Below are positions 20,301 through 32,200 of a stretch of DNA of 49,354 nt, in pieces. Below the pieces are notes generated by a model. The model was not told the DNA's origin. It did no database searches and saw nothing but the letters and a program-made list of their open reading frames with translations. Position 1 is the first letter of the stretch. The number at the start of each line of letters is the position of its first letter. Where the stretch lies: positions 1-49,354 of the forward strand of contig JAWQRO010000201.1 of NCBI GenBank assembly GCA_033557835.1, read 5' to 3'. This stretch comes from Helochares maculicollis. Lineage: Eukaryota > Arthropoda > Insecta > Coleoptera > Hydrophilidae. A program made the position numbers and the translations under genes.

Positions 20301-22945
20301 TAAAACTACGGAATTGACTTTTGTAGCCAAAATTGTTGGTAGCAATTTTTTAATTTGATTTTTATTTTCTCGTTCATTGTCAGTTCTATAAGTTTTTCTT
20401 CCAGTTGGAGTGATATTGCTATGTTGACATTTGAAAAACGATCTAAAACCCTTTTGCCACCTCGTCATAGCTGCAGCACCATCTGTGGTAGCTGATATAA
20501 TATTCTTCAAGGGAATTCCTGAAAAAAGTGGACTCATCCAACTGAATTAAAAATTGATTAGTCTCCAGGTGATTGCACAATGACTCTTCAATGTTTTTAG
20601 CCGTTTCATCAATTCGTCTTTGCACAGCACTATTGCTCAAAAGAATTTTTTGAATTATATCTTCAGCCAGTTTATGGAGCACAGTAGATATAACTTTAAT
20701 TGCCAGCAAAATTAACATGTCTTCGATGGTGTGTGGTTTACTTGTTTGAACAATTAACAAAGATATATTGCATGAAGCTCGAAGTCCGTCATCGTCTTGC
20801 TTAGCAGTCACCGAAAAAAGTCTCGATATACTTGGCTGAGCATTATACTTCTTTTTCAGATCTTGAAAACGGGCTACATTTTTGTCCTTTTTATCTGGAT
20901 GCATTTTATTCAACTGATCTTGAAGTCTTGAAGGCTACATCGCTACGTTTGAAAATGTTTTTGAACAAAGAAGGTACAAAGGCAAATATGTATTGCCGTT
21001 TCTTCTTTTTTGCTTCTGAAATGCCTTTTTTTCACAAATATGTAAATAAAGTGTTGAACTTAATTACTTGTTTAAAGATAGTGTGCCAAAGCACTAATGA
21101 AAATAAAAGAAATATTACGAGCTGATATATAGGATTTAAATACAGCATGTACAAACTCGTTTATCTCTTTCGACCCTCAATCGTACCGAGCAAGTTAGGA
21201 CAAGTATCGATGAATGAGCCGATTGCTACCGGATTGCACTAATAGTGTTATATAACAGAAACTTGCAACAACTTGATTGCGTACGGCGTGCTATCGTACG
21301 AAATCTATATTAAGTATTTTCAGTTTTTATACCATCATACTGGTTAGAAATGTAAACTAATTATTCGACATTAAGTAGTAGATAGGTTTTAATTTTACTA
21401 AAATTTAAAATATAAAGTAAATGAAATTATAAATCAACCATCATCCCCCTACACCACGCCAACGCCCAACATTTTTTCTGGGCCCCTTAGTGCCCTTCTC
21501 TAGGCCACAAGGGGGCGTTCTCGCTCATTTTAAGAAAGACTGATTTCACGAGATAATGGGAATGTTGAAAATTGCAGAAAACTTCAAATTTCCAAAATGG
21601 CGGCCGTAGAAAACCGTCAAATTCAAATTTGAACTTCTGGCGAAATGCTTTTTTTTAAATAACTTTTATACTGCAACTTTCATGATTTCCGCATTTCTTT
21701 GTTCCGAATTCGCGGCGCTTTTAAAACGCAGCCACTTTAGCTGTCTGCAGCAAACAGCAAAGCGATTTAACATCGGCAGGGAGAAAACGCGGGAAAGCGC
21801 CGAATTTGAAATTCGAGGAGAGAAATGCCAGCAACAAAACAAATCAAGTATTGCTTTTTTCGATTTTCGATGCCAATTGCACCACATCACCTTACCTGAC
21901 CCCACACACGTTATTGTAGAACATTTAAAATTATGTTATAATCATTTCTAATGTCTAACGATTTGTAAAATGGAGGATTTAGAGATGAAAGTTTCATAAA
22001 TTTAGTGATTGAAATGTGGATTTTGTTTTTGCAGGTGAATTTAACGTAGTGGCGTTTGCAACTGCTGAAGAGTACGACTTGGAGAACGTCGTGAATGCTT
22101 TGAAGAAGGAAGACTTGTACGAATACAAGTCAATCGATAATAATTTGGATGTAGTGCATGCGGTCGCCAAATATCAAGTAGGGAAAGAACCAAGGGAAAT
22201 ATTCTTTTTTAGAGAAGGCACGGTTGTTCTGTGGAACGTGACGGAGCTGGAAAGCAGTAACGTCTTGAACTTTTTAAGGTCTCACGAACAAGACGGCTAT
22301 TCAAACCAAATCGTGCAGAGCGAAGCCGAACTAATGACTTACAAACATCAAATAGAAGGGTAGGGACTCTGTTGAAGTCGATTATTAGAATGATAAGCAA
22401 ATTAAACTATTATTTCCAGTAAACCAAGTGCTTTGCAACCAAATGGGGGTATTTTACTATCAAACGATAATAACATAACTTTAGAGAAATATACATTCTC
22501 TAATGCGATGGCGCTTTCGGTCAAATTGGGAGTGTGGGAATCATCACTAGATAAATACATAGACTCGATAGAGTTCGTTACGGAAGATTTGAAGAAAGGG
22601 AACAAAATCTTAATGAGCCGTGAAGACGTTCTGAGGAAGCACGGAGAGTTATTCGCTCTACGTCACTTGATAAATTTAAGCTCCGATTTGCTAGACACTC
22701 CCGACTTCTATTGGGACAGGGAACAGTTAGAAGTTTTGTATTCACAAATTTGCAGCTACTTTTCGATACAGAGGCGAACTAGGGTGATGAATGAAAAGCT
22801 TAATCATTGCGTTGAACTCATAGAACTCCTGTCGACACATTTGAGTGACAAGCATCACGTCCGACTTGAATGGATGATTATAATCCTTATCATGGTGGAA
22901 GTTGGGTTCGAATGCATTCACTACGCTGATAGATTTGTTACTTGA
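17349..22945 (+). CDS. RMND1: RMND1 homologue, mitochondrial DUF155 protein
   Basis: RMND1 is an inner-membrane protein that supports mitochondrial translation. Exons 17349-17613, 22035-22359 and 22420-22945 join in frame to 371 residues. The ATG at 17349 opens a basic, Arg/Ser-rich leader (MPSSIFGRLLKGRTF...) suited to mitochondrial import, followed by KKRPTRKKRS. The DUF155 domain begins at FNVVAFATAEEYDL. It continues through REIFFFREGTVVLWNV, ALQPNGGILLS, FSNAMALSVKLGVWE and SREDVLRKHGELFALRHLIN. It finishes with the diagnostic MNEKLNHCVEL...RLEWMIIILIMVEVGFE membrane-anchor end. Intron 1 is 4.4 kb and contains an hAT remnant; intron 2 is 60 nt. AATAAA is at 23037. The gene's 3' flank meets an RTE element on the opposite strand. 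Confidence 0.95.
17614..20140. other. RMND1 intron 1, proximal part
   Basis: AT-rich intronic sequence. I see no exon, recognisable transposase or tandem array. A 71-codon frame at 19735-19950 starts in low-complexity sequence and is not convincing. Confidence 0.5.
20150..21080 (-). mobile_element. Degenerate hAT transposase (ZBED5-like) in RMND1 intron
   Basis: Read 5' to 3' on the minus strand there is a decayed zinc-finger BED-like end (CSKTFSNVAM...LNKMHPDKKDK). The N-terminal domain follows (SKPHTIEDMLILLAIK, IQKILLSNSAVQRRIDE), then FLIQLDEST with the first catalytic Asp. After a frameshift comes IPLKNIISATTDGAAAMTR. The sequence then jumps directly to the C-terminal dimerisation end, SSYLCECGFNAVTTLLTKKR...DLRLSH and a stop at about 20152. 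The middle of the transposase is missing. This order is that of hAT elements related to the domesticated ZBED5/SCAND3-type genes. It is dead. Confidence 0.85.
21081..22034. other. RMND1 intron 1, distal part
   Basis: No gene seen. 21430-21900 is more GC-rich than the rest of the intron and contains overlapping open frames on both strands (21682-21951 plus, 21666-21905 minus), but neither shows a recognisable domain. Confidence 0.4.
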
Positions 22946-23209
22946 TTCATACCAACTGAATGACATGTTTCAGGGTAGAAGTGTAATATATATCTTTTAT
23001 ACAGTTTCATTACATGTTGATTGTATATACAATATAAATAAAATGCAAATTGAAAAATCATCATTGTTTTTCTCAAACCTGCTGAATATACAGCTCTTTC
23101 AACCCATATTGCAGGGTGTAGCCTCTTAATTTTTTCTGTTTTTTTTTTAAATTTTTGTGCGATGTTGTACAGATGTAGCTTAGGCCATACCACCTCCAGA
23201 GAGGACACA

Positions 23210-25470
23210 CTATTATATAGTTATGTATGTCCCTCAGCTTTTTCCAAGTATCACAGTTGTTTGCTATTCTGAACCAAGTTGATCCTGTAATCTTTCAAAT
23301 GTCTTGGTCCAATCTATCATTAGGACGTTTTGCGTCTCTGGGGTACCATTTGATTAGTCTTGTGTTCCATCTGATATCAGACCTTTTTGCGATGTGCTCA
23401 GACCATTGCCATTTAAATAATTTTATTCTGTTGATGATGCCTGTCATTTTAGTTCTTTCACTTATACGGTCATTTCGTTTTCTGTCCCGCTTTGTTGTTC
23501 CTAACATGTTTCTTTCCATAGCTCTTTGGGTAGTTAGTAGCTTCTGAGTGATGACTGCATTTAGAATCCAAATTTCACAGCCATATGTTAAGATAGGTAA
23601 GATACATTGATAGAAGGCTTTGCTTTTCAGGTTAATAGACATTCTGGATTTGAATATGGTTTAATTCCTCCCGAATGCTCTCCAAGCCAGTTTTCATCTC
23701 CTGTTTATTTCTAGCAGTAGTGATCTTGAAACATGGATAGCTTGGCCTCGGTATGCATATTCATCAACTTGTTCTAATTTCTTTCCATTAACGTTGATGT
23801 TTGCATCTGCTGTAAATTTGTTGAACACCACTTTCGACTTTGAATGGGTTATTTGTAGACCTATTTTCTGACTGGCAGCATATATTCGTCGATTAGATTT
23901 TGTAATTCGTCTGGAGTATTGACTCGCAGAACTATGTCATCTGTGAACCGAAGGTCTTTCACCATTGCTATTTAGTCTGTTATTTTCCCAGTTTAACTTA
24001 CTGAAGACGTCATCTAATGTCTCCTTGATGTACACCTTTTATTGTTGAGAACTCTCTAATTGACTTATGAAGTTTTACTTCTGCTTTTGCTTCCTCATAT
24101 ATCTTATCGAGGATTTCAATGTAGGCTTTTTCTATGCCTTGCGTTGTTAGGGCTTCTATTATTGCTTTAGGAAGAATTGAGCGAAAGGCCTTTTCGAAGT
24201 CTTGCAGCTCTTTTTGTCTTCAATAGCATCCTTTACAAGATTTTCACTGCACTTTTGAATATCTATTTTAATTTGGTTTCTGATGGTCTTGCACAATTCT
24301 ACATATTCAATGTGGCTCATTTTGTCAGAGTTGTTCTTTACTTCTCTTCGTTGCTTCATCAAATTCTTAGTGTTATCTGACAGCTTTTTGATTGTAGGTC
24401 GTTTAGACATACCTTCTACCTGTACTGTAGTTTTTTGGATGATCATTGTAAAGTTTTGGGTCTGATTTATTTTGATCCATGCAACCTGATATGCAACTTT
24501 TCTTGGAATATGTCATTTGCCAGATTTGTAATATCCAATGATGTTATTGATTTGTTTATGTTTTCTTCTTTCTAATCATATATTTATCTGGATTTTAGCA
24601 CTGACAATCCTGTGGTCACTAACAGTGTTGAATCTGTAAAGTACGTTAATGAATTTGACTGTATGTCTTCTATTAGTTATGATGTAGACCATTTCCTTTC
24701 TAATATTACCATTTGGGTTTTCCCAGATCTATTTTCTTGAGGGTTTATTTGTGAAGAATGTGTTTATTATACTCATGCTGTTATGTTCAGCAAACTGCAC
24801 TAGACCTGCACCACATTCGTTTCGTTGGTCTTTGCCAGTTACCTACTGTGGATTCCTGATGAATCTTCTTGCTGATTTTAGCATTGAAGTCCTCCATTAG
24901 ATATTTAGATTGGCAGTGAGTTTTGTATAGAACTTGACTTACTTCATCATAGAATTCCTCAACTTCTTCATCGAAGTAGCTGGTTGGTAGTGGATAAATG
25001 TGAACTATAAGTAAGTATATCTGTGCTTTATTTCTCCAGCAAAGCAAGCTACTTGATCTGAGGCAGTTGATATTTGAAGCAGATGCTGTTTGATATTCTT
25101 ATTTATCAAGAATTCTATTCAACTAGTTATTTCATTGTCTGTACTTGTGTTATAGTAGGTGACCTGATTGAAACTCTACAAGACTTTTATTTCTTCTTCT
25201 GACTTCGCTGAGTTCTTGTATTCTAATTTGGTTTGATAGAGATATGCAATTGTAAATTAAAAGTTTCAATTGGCAGGAGGTTCGCCGCCACAGATTATTA
25301 GCACCCTCTGCTATGCTGGAGTAATCTCAAGTGAAAACATTTCCGAGTTCAGGTCAGTCTACGGAGAATGACATAAGGGGTTTAAGACTTGAACCGCCAG
25401 TCTGCCTCAATGTGGGTCGGCAAATACAGATTTTACCCTTCTGCAATGTACTGATGGGATGTATACTGCC
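23210..25470 (-). mobile_element. RTE-type LINE, degenerate
   Basis: Minus-strand reading gives endonuclease and reverse transcriptase in order. Near 25250-25200 is IRIQELSEVRRRNKSLVEFQ. EEVEEFYDEVSQVLY and a GDFNAK-like DFNAKISK lie at 24980-24870. A linker region is at 24446-24160. KGVHQGD, a deletion, and RFTDDIVLRVNTPDELQNL are at about 24040-23900. The C-terminal part has KSKVVFNKF, YGCEIW, TQRAMERNMLGTTKRDRKRND and RPNDRLDQDI, ending near 23210 with STWFRIANNCDTWKKL. Frameshifts, stops and deletions show it is inactive. The module order and wording match RTE-clade elements, often annotated as craniofacial development protein 2-like. Confidence 0.85.
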
Positions 25471-25479
25471 GAGGTGCTA

Positions 25480-26236
25480 GTTATTGCCATTTTTTCTCAT
25501 GTGTTAACTGTTTTGCTGCAAAAGTAATAGAATATTTCGCAAAAAGCTCAACAGTTATAACAATATTTTTTGAGTTAAAATAAAAAGTAAACAATTCAAA
25601 TATATTGGCACGAACTCCAGAAAAAGAAAAGATAAAATACAAGAAGCATTAATTAATGAGAAAGATGAAGATAAAATATAGGAAATGCTGATCATGAAAT
25701 ACAAGATTGGGAAAAACACTGAGTCGTGTACTTATTGTAGGAATTTAACGAAAAAACTTTAAATAGGAGTCATAGGAAGGGGATCATTTTCTGTTGTAAA
25801 AATATTTGAAGTTAGAAAACCAATCTATATCCAAAATATAGAATATTTGTTGTGGCACCAAAAAGAAATGCTAAAAGCTTTACTCAACAATTAATACAAA
25901 TACTATAAGAAATGAAACTATAAATCGGTGCATATCAAAGACTAGTATAACTGACAAAAACGATCATAACAAATGAGATGGAAGAAGCAAAAATAAGAGG
26001 CAGAGAAAGATCCAGGAGAGGTCATATAAGGAAATAGGAAAAAAAATTAAAATTGATGTAAGATTTACAAATATTGGTGAGAGGCAGAAGAGTATGGAAG
26101 ATAAAAAAAATTTCACCATGGTTTCATTAAAAGTGTAACATATTATTTATACAAATTCATTACACTAGCTATAAACACAGATAGATATTATAAATATAAT
26201 GTACATTAACAAAAGAATAAAGGATTATTGCTTCGA
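25480..26236 (+). mobile_element. Possible second LINE 3' remnant
   Basis: Weak plus-strand similarity to the C-terminal end of LINE polyproteins. Frames contain RKRKDKIQEALI near 25630. Near 26000-26100 there is a run resembling RGRERSRRGH...GRRVWKI, the usual R-G-R-P-R...W...W ending. Frames shift several times. The remainder up to the VPS33A stop is AT-rich filler. This is a low-confidence call. Confidence 0.3.
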
Positions 26237-29200
26237 TTAAAAAGCGACATCATTGATTATAGACTGGAGGAATGTCATGCCGTTAATTAGTTTTGTCGTG
26301 GCTATGATGAATTCCACATTGGAGTCCTCTTGTTGCGAGAGGAAGCGCAATGCAGATATCTCAGCGAAAGTACACCCACCTATGAAGAAAACCAAAACCA
26401 CTTTGGGCGAATCAGCATTTGCAGCCAACGTACTGTTTAATACAGGCGGGGATTCGTCGATGGTTGGCCCAGGGAGCAGCCCCAACACGTCTTGCAGCTG
26501 CTTCCAACCCCCGTTTTTAGTCAACTGCTCTGCTATCCTCACACTTAAAGGAGCGTAAATGCTGTGGACGTAACTGATGTCTGTGGGATTGGTCTCCGAG
26601 GTATCGGCCATTGTGAGTCGTAAAGCCTTCCGCAAAACAGTATACTGCCGACTGCTCGATTGCACTTTCAACAAGCCCACTTTCTCTAAATTAGTCAGGG
26701 CTAAAAGCGCTTCTATCCCATACACTTGGACTATCTCGCGCTTATAGTAGTCTAACAGCTTGGGCTTCAACCCAGAGCTCGTAATGCACTGCAAGCATAT
26801 CAAGCGAAGGACCTTCCGCAGTGGCTTTTTCTGTGCTATTAGGTCTTCTATATACGAGTTGGCTTTGTCCACTTTAATGCAGTTGAGGAATTCCTGTTCA
26901 GCTTGCAAACCATCCAGAAATTCGTAGCTATCGGTGGACTCTTTGATGCATTCGGCGATAGCTGTATGCTGTGAGAGCGCCTTTTTGTTCTCCAGCAAGT
27001 GAGGGAGCCGCTTGACGAAAATCTTCATCTCTTGCACTCCCTTTTCATGCCGATCGTCCAGCTGCGAGCTGATCAGCTTGGCTTGCTTTGACAAGAAAGC
27101 CCCGACGGCATTAAAATTCTTATCTCGTAAGTCTGTGAATAACTTATCGCCCGAGTTTAAAATGATCTGTTTCTTCTCTTCGGCAAGTGACTCGGTACTT
27201 CGTTCTTCTAATGACATGAATTTTTCTGAAGGGAAATTGGCTGTTGTGTTGTTAATCCCGTAAATTTCATCGATGAGGCCTTCGTAGGTTAACTGGGTCG
27301 CTAGGGGAGAAATCAAGTCTATTGCTCGGTCTATGAGAAGGATTTGATCGATGCAAGAATTTTGATGATGCCTGGTGGTTTCTGTAGCTTTCGCTTCCAT
27401 CTGTAAGCGGTAGACCAAGTCCCAGACTTGCTTGGCAGCTTGGCCTTTACCCCAAACCCTCGGAATGGGGCCGTAGATCCGTTGGAGAAATATTATTGCT
27501 TGGGCGATTTGATATAAGCAAGTTGGATCATTCTCTAAATTGTACTCCCTGTGGTTAAAAAAATGCAATGTTTAACATTCCATATTATAAACAAAGATCA
27601 TATTATATTTACAACACATTGGTATGTTGATCTGACAACTAATGAATTTCTTCACCCACTAAATATCATGTATGAAAGAAGTGTTTTTCTGAGTTTTGTT
27701 CATCGCACTAGATTGCCAAACAAAGTCATTTTGACTGCTTTTTAGTTTCATTTATTAAAAAAAGTTACTGCTTGAAAATTTAAATTAGATAAATGAATTT
27801 TATTATTGAGTTTCATAATTATAGGCCTAGTCCAACCCTATGTTGAAATGTAATATTTACTTTTCTCTCTCTCTCTCTCTCTCTACAGAGATTCAATTGT
27901 TCATTTTATATTATTTGCTCAATCAATTCACTAAAGGAATATTAACATGTTCCGATATACAGAATGAGTAAGGTGTGGGATGCATATTTGATACAAGAAA
28001 CTCAAAACACCTTTCAAGAAATTAAAACAGCTTCTTAAGGTGGTACAACTAGTTTACTAACTACATTTATTTTCAAAGACGTGAAAAGATCAATAGGCAA
28101 CACGAAAACGTACACTAATGAAGCATGTAAGAATGTGTACAGAAGTAGAATTTTAAAGAATAATTTTTTAACACCAACATCAGAACTGAAAATTTTTAAA
28201 TTGTTACATTTATTTACTTTGGTGATCAAATCTGTTCCTAAATTTTTAAAAAACAACAATGACCAGAGAAAAATGTCGACAAATTCTACAGATTATTCGT
28301 TTAGGCAAATAAAGCAAAACAAGAAAGCACCTACAAACCAGGCCAAAATATAACAATAGACAAGCAACTACTGCCTATAAAAATAAGTTGCAAATTTAAA
28401 CAATATATATGCATAATAAACGCAATAAATTCAATATTCATTTCTGGCTTGTATTAGTTGGCGTGAAGTATATTTTGAATGTTCTTGTTTATTTAGGGAA
28501 AGTGGAGCTACAAAAATTATGATAAATCATTTTTTTCACCAGCATGCCACTAACATAAACATTAATGGCTGATAAAACTGTAATAGTATGTAAAAAGGAA
28601 AACAAAAGTAGGATAACATGTTTGATTTTTCCATTCTGTTACATAAATCAAAGAAATGTGTTCTTATAATGTACTTATAAACTATAAACATAAATCAAAT
28701 GAAAGAGTAGTCTTGAGTTCTTAACATAAATCTGCCAAAATTGTTAAAAGTGATAAAATCCTTTACTAGCAGTTACAAAATTTTATAATAGCAAAAAATT
28801 TAGAGTTGATATGATCAATCAAAAATGTTGAATATAAATTGTTAAATCCTATGCAGAAAAACAACAGACAAGAATACAAATAGTACCTACTAGGTTGCTC
28901 AATAAATTTTCAACTCGATAAGAAAGGGCTTTTCTGCTAGCCTATTTTTTTTGTTATGTTGGCTTACGAGCTTTTTAATATCGACGTGTCAAAGTATTTT
29001 TTTTACAATGGAAAAACTCAAATTAGTGATTGAATTTTTATATTTGGAAGGTTTAAAAGCAAAGGAAATTTATGTACGAATGTTCAAAGTGTGTAAGGAC
29101 TTTTTACCTTCAATTAATACAGTAGAAAAATTGGTTATTGAATTCAAACGTGGTCGTACAAGCTTTGAAGACAATCCACGTTGAGGACGTTCAAAAACAG

Positions 29201-32200
29201 TAACAACACCAGAAATCGTAGAAAAAATACAGAATATCTTATTGAAAAGTCGTCGAGTGACTGAAAGAAATTTAGTAGAAACCCCACAGTAGCCATCTCA
29301 TTGGGCAGTGTAAGCAATATTTTAACTGAAGTATTGAGTTGCTGAAAGCTGTGTGCACAATGAGTGGCGCATCCGCAAACAATGGAACAAAAACACATTC
29401 AAATGCAACTTTCTTGGCAACATTTAGAGCGTTTTCGAAAGGAAAAAGTGGATTTTGTGAGTCGATTCATCACTATGTATGAGACTTGGGTCTATCACAA
29501 TGATCCTGAATCAAATCAAGAAGCTAAAGAGTAGTATGAACCTGGTTCTTTGCCTTCGAAACGAATTGATGTCCAGAAATCAACGTTAGCATCAGTTTTG
29601 TGGGATGCAAACTGAATTTTGTTTTGTGGATTATTTGCAACTGAAAAAACAATAAATTCTGAATATTATTGTAACCTGTTAGACCAGCTGAAAGAAAAAA
29701 TGCGTTAAAAAAGACCTGGTTTTCAGAAGAAAAAAATTCTTTCTCATCAGGACACCGTATCACAACAGCATTTTGAGAATGGCTAAAATCCATGAATTAA
29801 AGTAAGAATTGTTGGAGCATTCACCATATTCACCAGCAACTTCCATCTGTTTCCAGACCTAAAAAAGTGCATGTGTGGAAAGCATTTTGCATCAAAAGGG
29901 GATGGTATTCATAAATTGGAATCTCATTGAAACAGAAGTGTATTGATGTTCAGGAAGACGGTACTGAATAATAAAGTATATTTCAAACCATAAAATTGTT
30001 TTTCTTAACGAATTGCAAAATTTATTGCACAACCTAGTAAAGAGTTTTTGCTTCAGTTTGCATTTCTGTGAAAAAAATTATTAAAAAAGAGATGAGGAAG
30101 GCATCATAGATAACAAAAGAAAATGGGCGGCAATTCGAAAGTAAAGCTAATATTATTATAAGAAACCAAAGGCCTTCAAGTTACATAAATCTTATACTTG
30201 AACCATAAAACAATTAGGAAAATGAAAATTTGAATTCCTCAAAGACTATATTTCCTAATGCAAAGTGATATTATTGATGATGAAATTATTTGACTAATTA
30301 TAGAGGAAAGAAGAAAATAGAGCGTTTTGAAAAATCACAAAGACATCAATCTATTGCCTCAACAATTGGCAACTTTTTCAACACTCTATTATACGCATTA
30401 TAATGCAATCCCTCGTAAACAATGCTATTGAGAAACAAGGAAAGAACGCTAATATAAATTGCTTGTCATTTTATTTTGTCATAGGACATATTTCATCAAG
30501 ATGGATCCATTGGAATCACATTGCTAAATCTTTTTTTTTATATACGACCTAAAATGTGAGTTCAACGATATTCTGAATTAAAAAATGTCGATGAGTATTC
30601 AAGAATATTTCTCGCATATCATTATCGAGTCGATTGGTCGTTTCAGTTAAAAATGGGCTTTTTGAGTCAATAAAAAAAACTCATTACGCATATCTGGTGT
30701 ACCCACAGCAATAAATTCATCCAACAGACCTGGTAAAAGCGTATGTTTTGTACATGATTACAAACAAATGAAATGATAATAAAATGGTCAGAATTTAATT
30801 TTGGCCAAGGCAAGGAAGTAGTGATCCAAGACATATTTGTACTGCATGGACCGGAGAAAAGAACATCGATGTATTATATGAGTTGTCATAATGGTCGGGT
30901 GAAGATCTAAAACATAATATTTGAATACTCATATAGTTAAACCTTCAATCGAAGAAGACAATAAATTGGTCATATTGAACTTATAATTAGATTGATGTCC
31001 CAGGATTATGCAATTAGTAGAAAGGCTGCCTTGAAGACACCAAACTATTATCGATAATAGAGGTGACTGAACAAGCTGTTTATAATGAAGCATCATAGTC
31101 GACATGATATATGACGTTTAATTTTTAAAATATTTAATCTCATATTACTCCCCATGTTTGTCATACAATTTTGCAAGCAGACTGAAAATTAAAAAAAACT
31201 ATCAAGAAGTATTTATGAATTCAAAAATGCGTGTTGTAGAGTTTGTAGAAGATTCCAGGAAAATTGTTCACAAAATAGAATTTTAGGCAAGCCTACAATT
31301 ACGAAATGCTGGGCATTGATGGTTCAAATCACACGCGATCATAGTATGGAGTCTTAAGAAAAACAATTAGATGACACAAAAAGATTGCACTGTATATTAT
31401 TATAGAAATATATTATATATACACATTGCCCACAAACTTAGTCTTCTAAAATAAAACTTATGAAATTTAGAGAGGCATTCGCCAACAATATTGATTGGAA
31501 AAAAGGGTTCAACTAATTAAAAAAAAAATTAAATTGCAATAGTGTCATTATTTACAGATTATGAAGTAAAGCCATCCCTGGGCATCGTTACATGTTATAA
31601 AAATGATCACAAACAATAAAAGTACTTTTTGTATGTTAATTTTGAATTAATTTTGTATATTATACAAGATGTTGCAAAATTAATTTCCAATACTTAACCC
31701 ATAAGTTAAGAATGCCAATGTAACCACGACCTGGTATTTTCTAAGTACAAATAACAATGTTAAAATTTTGGCTAATTTGGGACTCCTGGCATAATTGAAA
31801 AGATGCCGATAGATCCTTCAAAACCTCGAAATTAAATTTTTTAATGAATGCAAAACCATCCTTATCAAAGAGAAACAAGAAAAGAACATAAACAACCTTT
31901 GAAGTGAAATTTTATAGCTCCGTGTTTTTTTGAATCATATAAAACAGACCGTGACCTCGCAAAAAGATTGCTTTGTATTACTATCTTCCGCTGCAAAAAA
32001 GATGATTAAATCATACATCGCAAACTAATATAACATTTATCTCTATAAAAATACAGGCATCACAATCAAAATAAAGTGTTAGATCCATCATAATCACGAG
32101 ATAAAATTATTTCACGAACACAAAACCTTCCTAATAACATAAAGACAGAAAAGAGAACATAAACTACCATTTAAGTAAAATTTTATTCGAGCACATTGTT

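Noticed and set aside
23227..24465. Hydrophobic plus-strand open frames at 23.2-24.5 kb
   Set aside because: They are the complement of the minus-strand RTE element.
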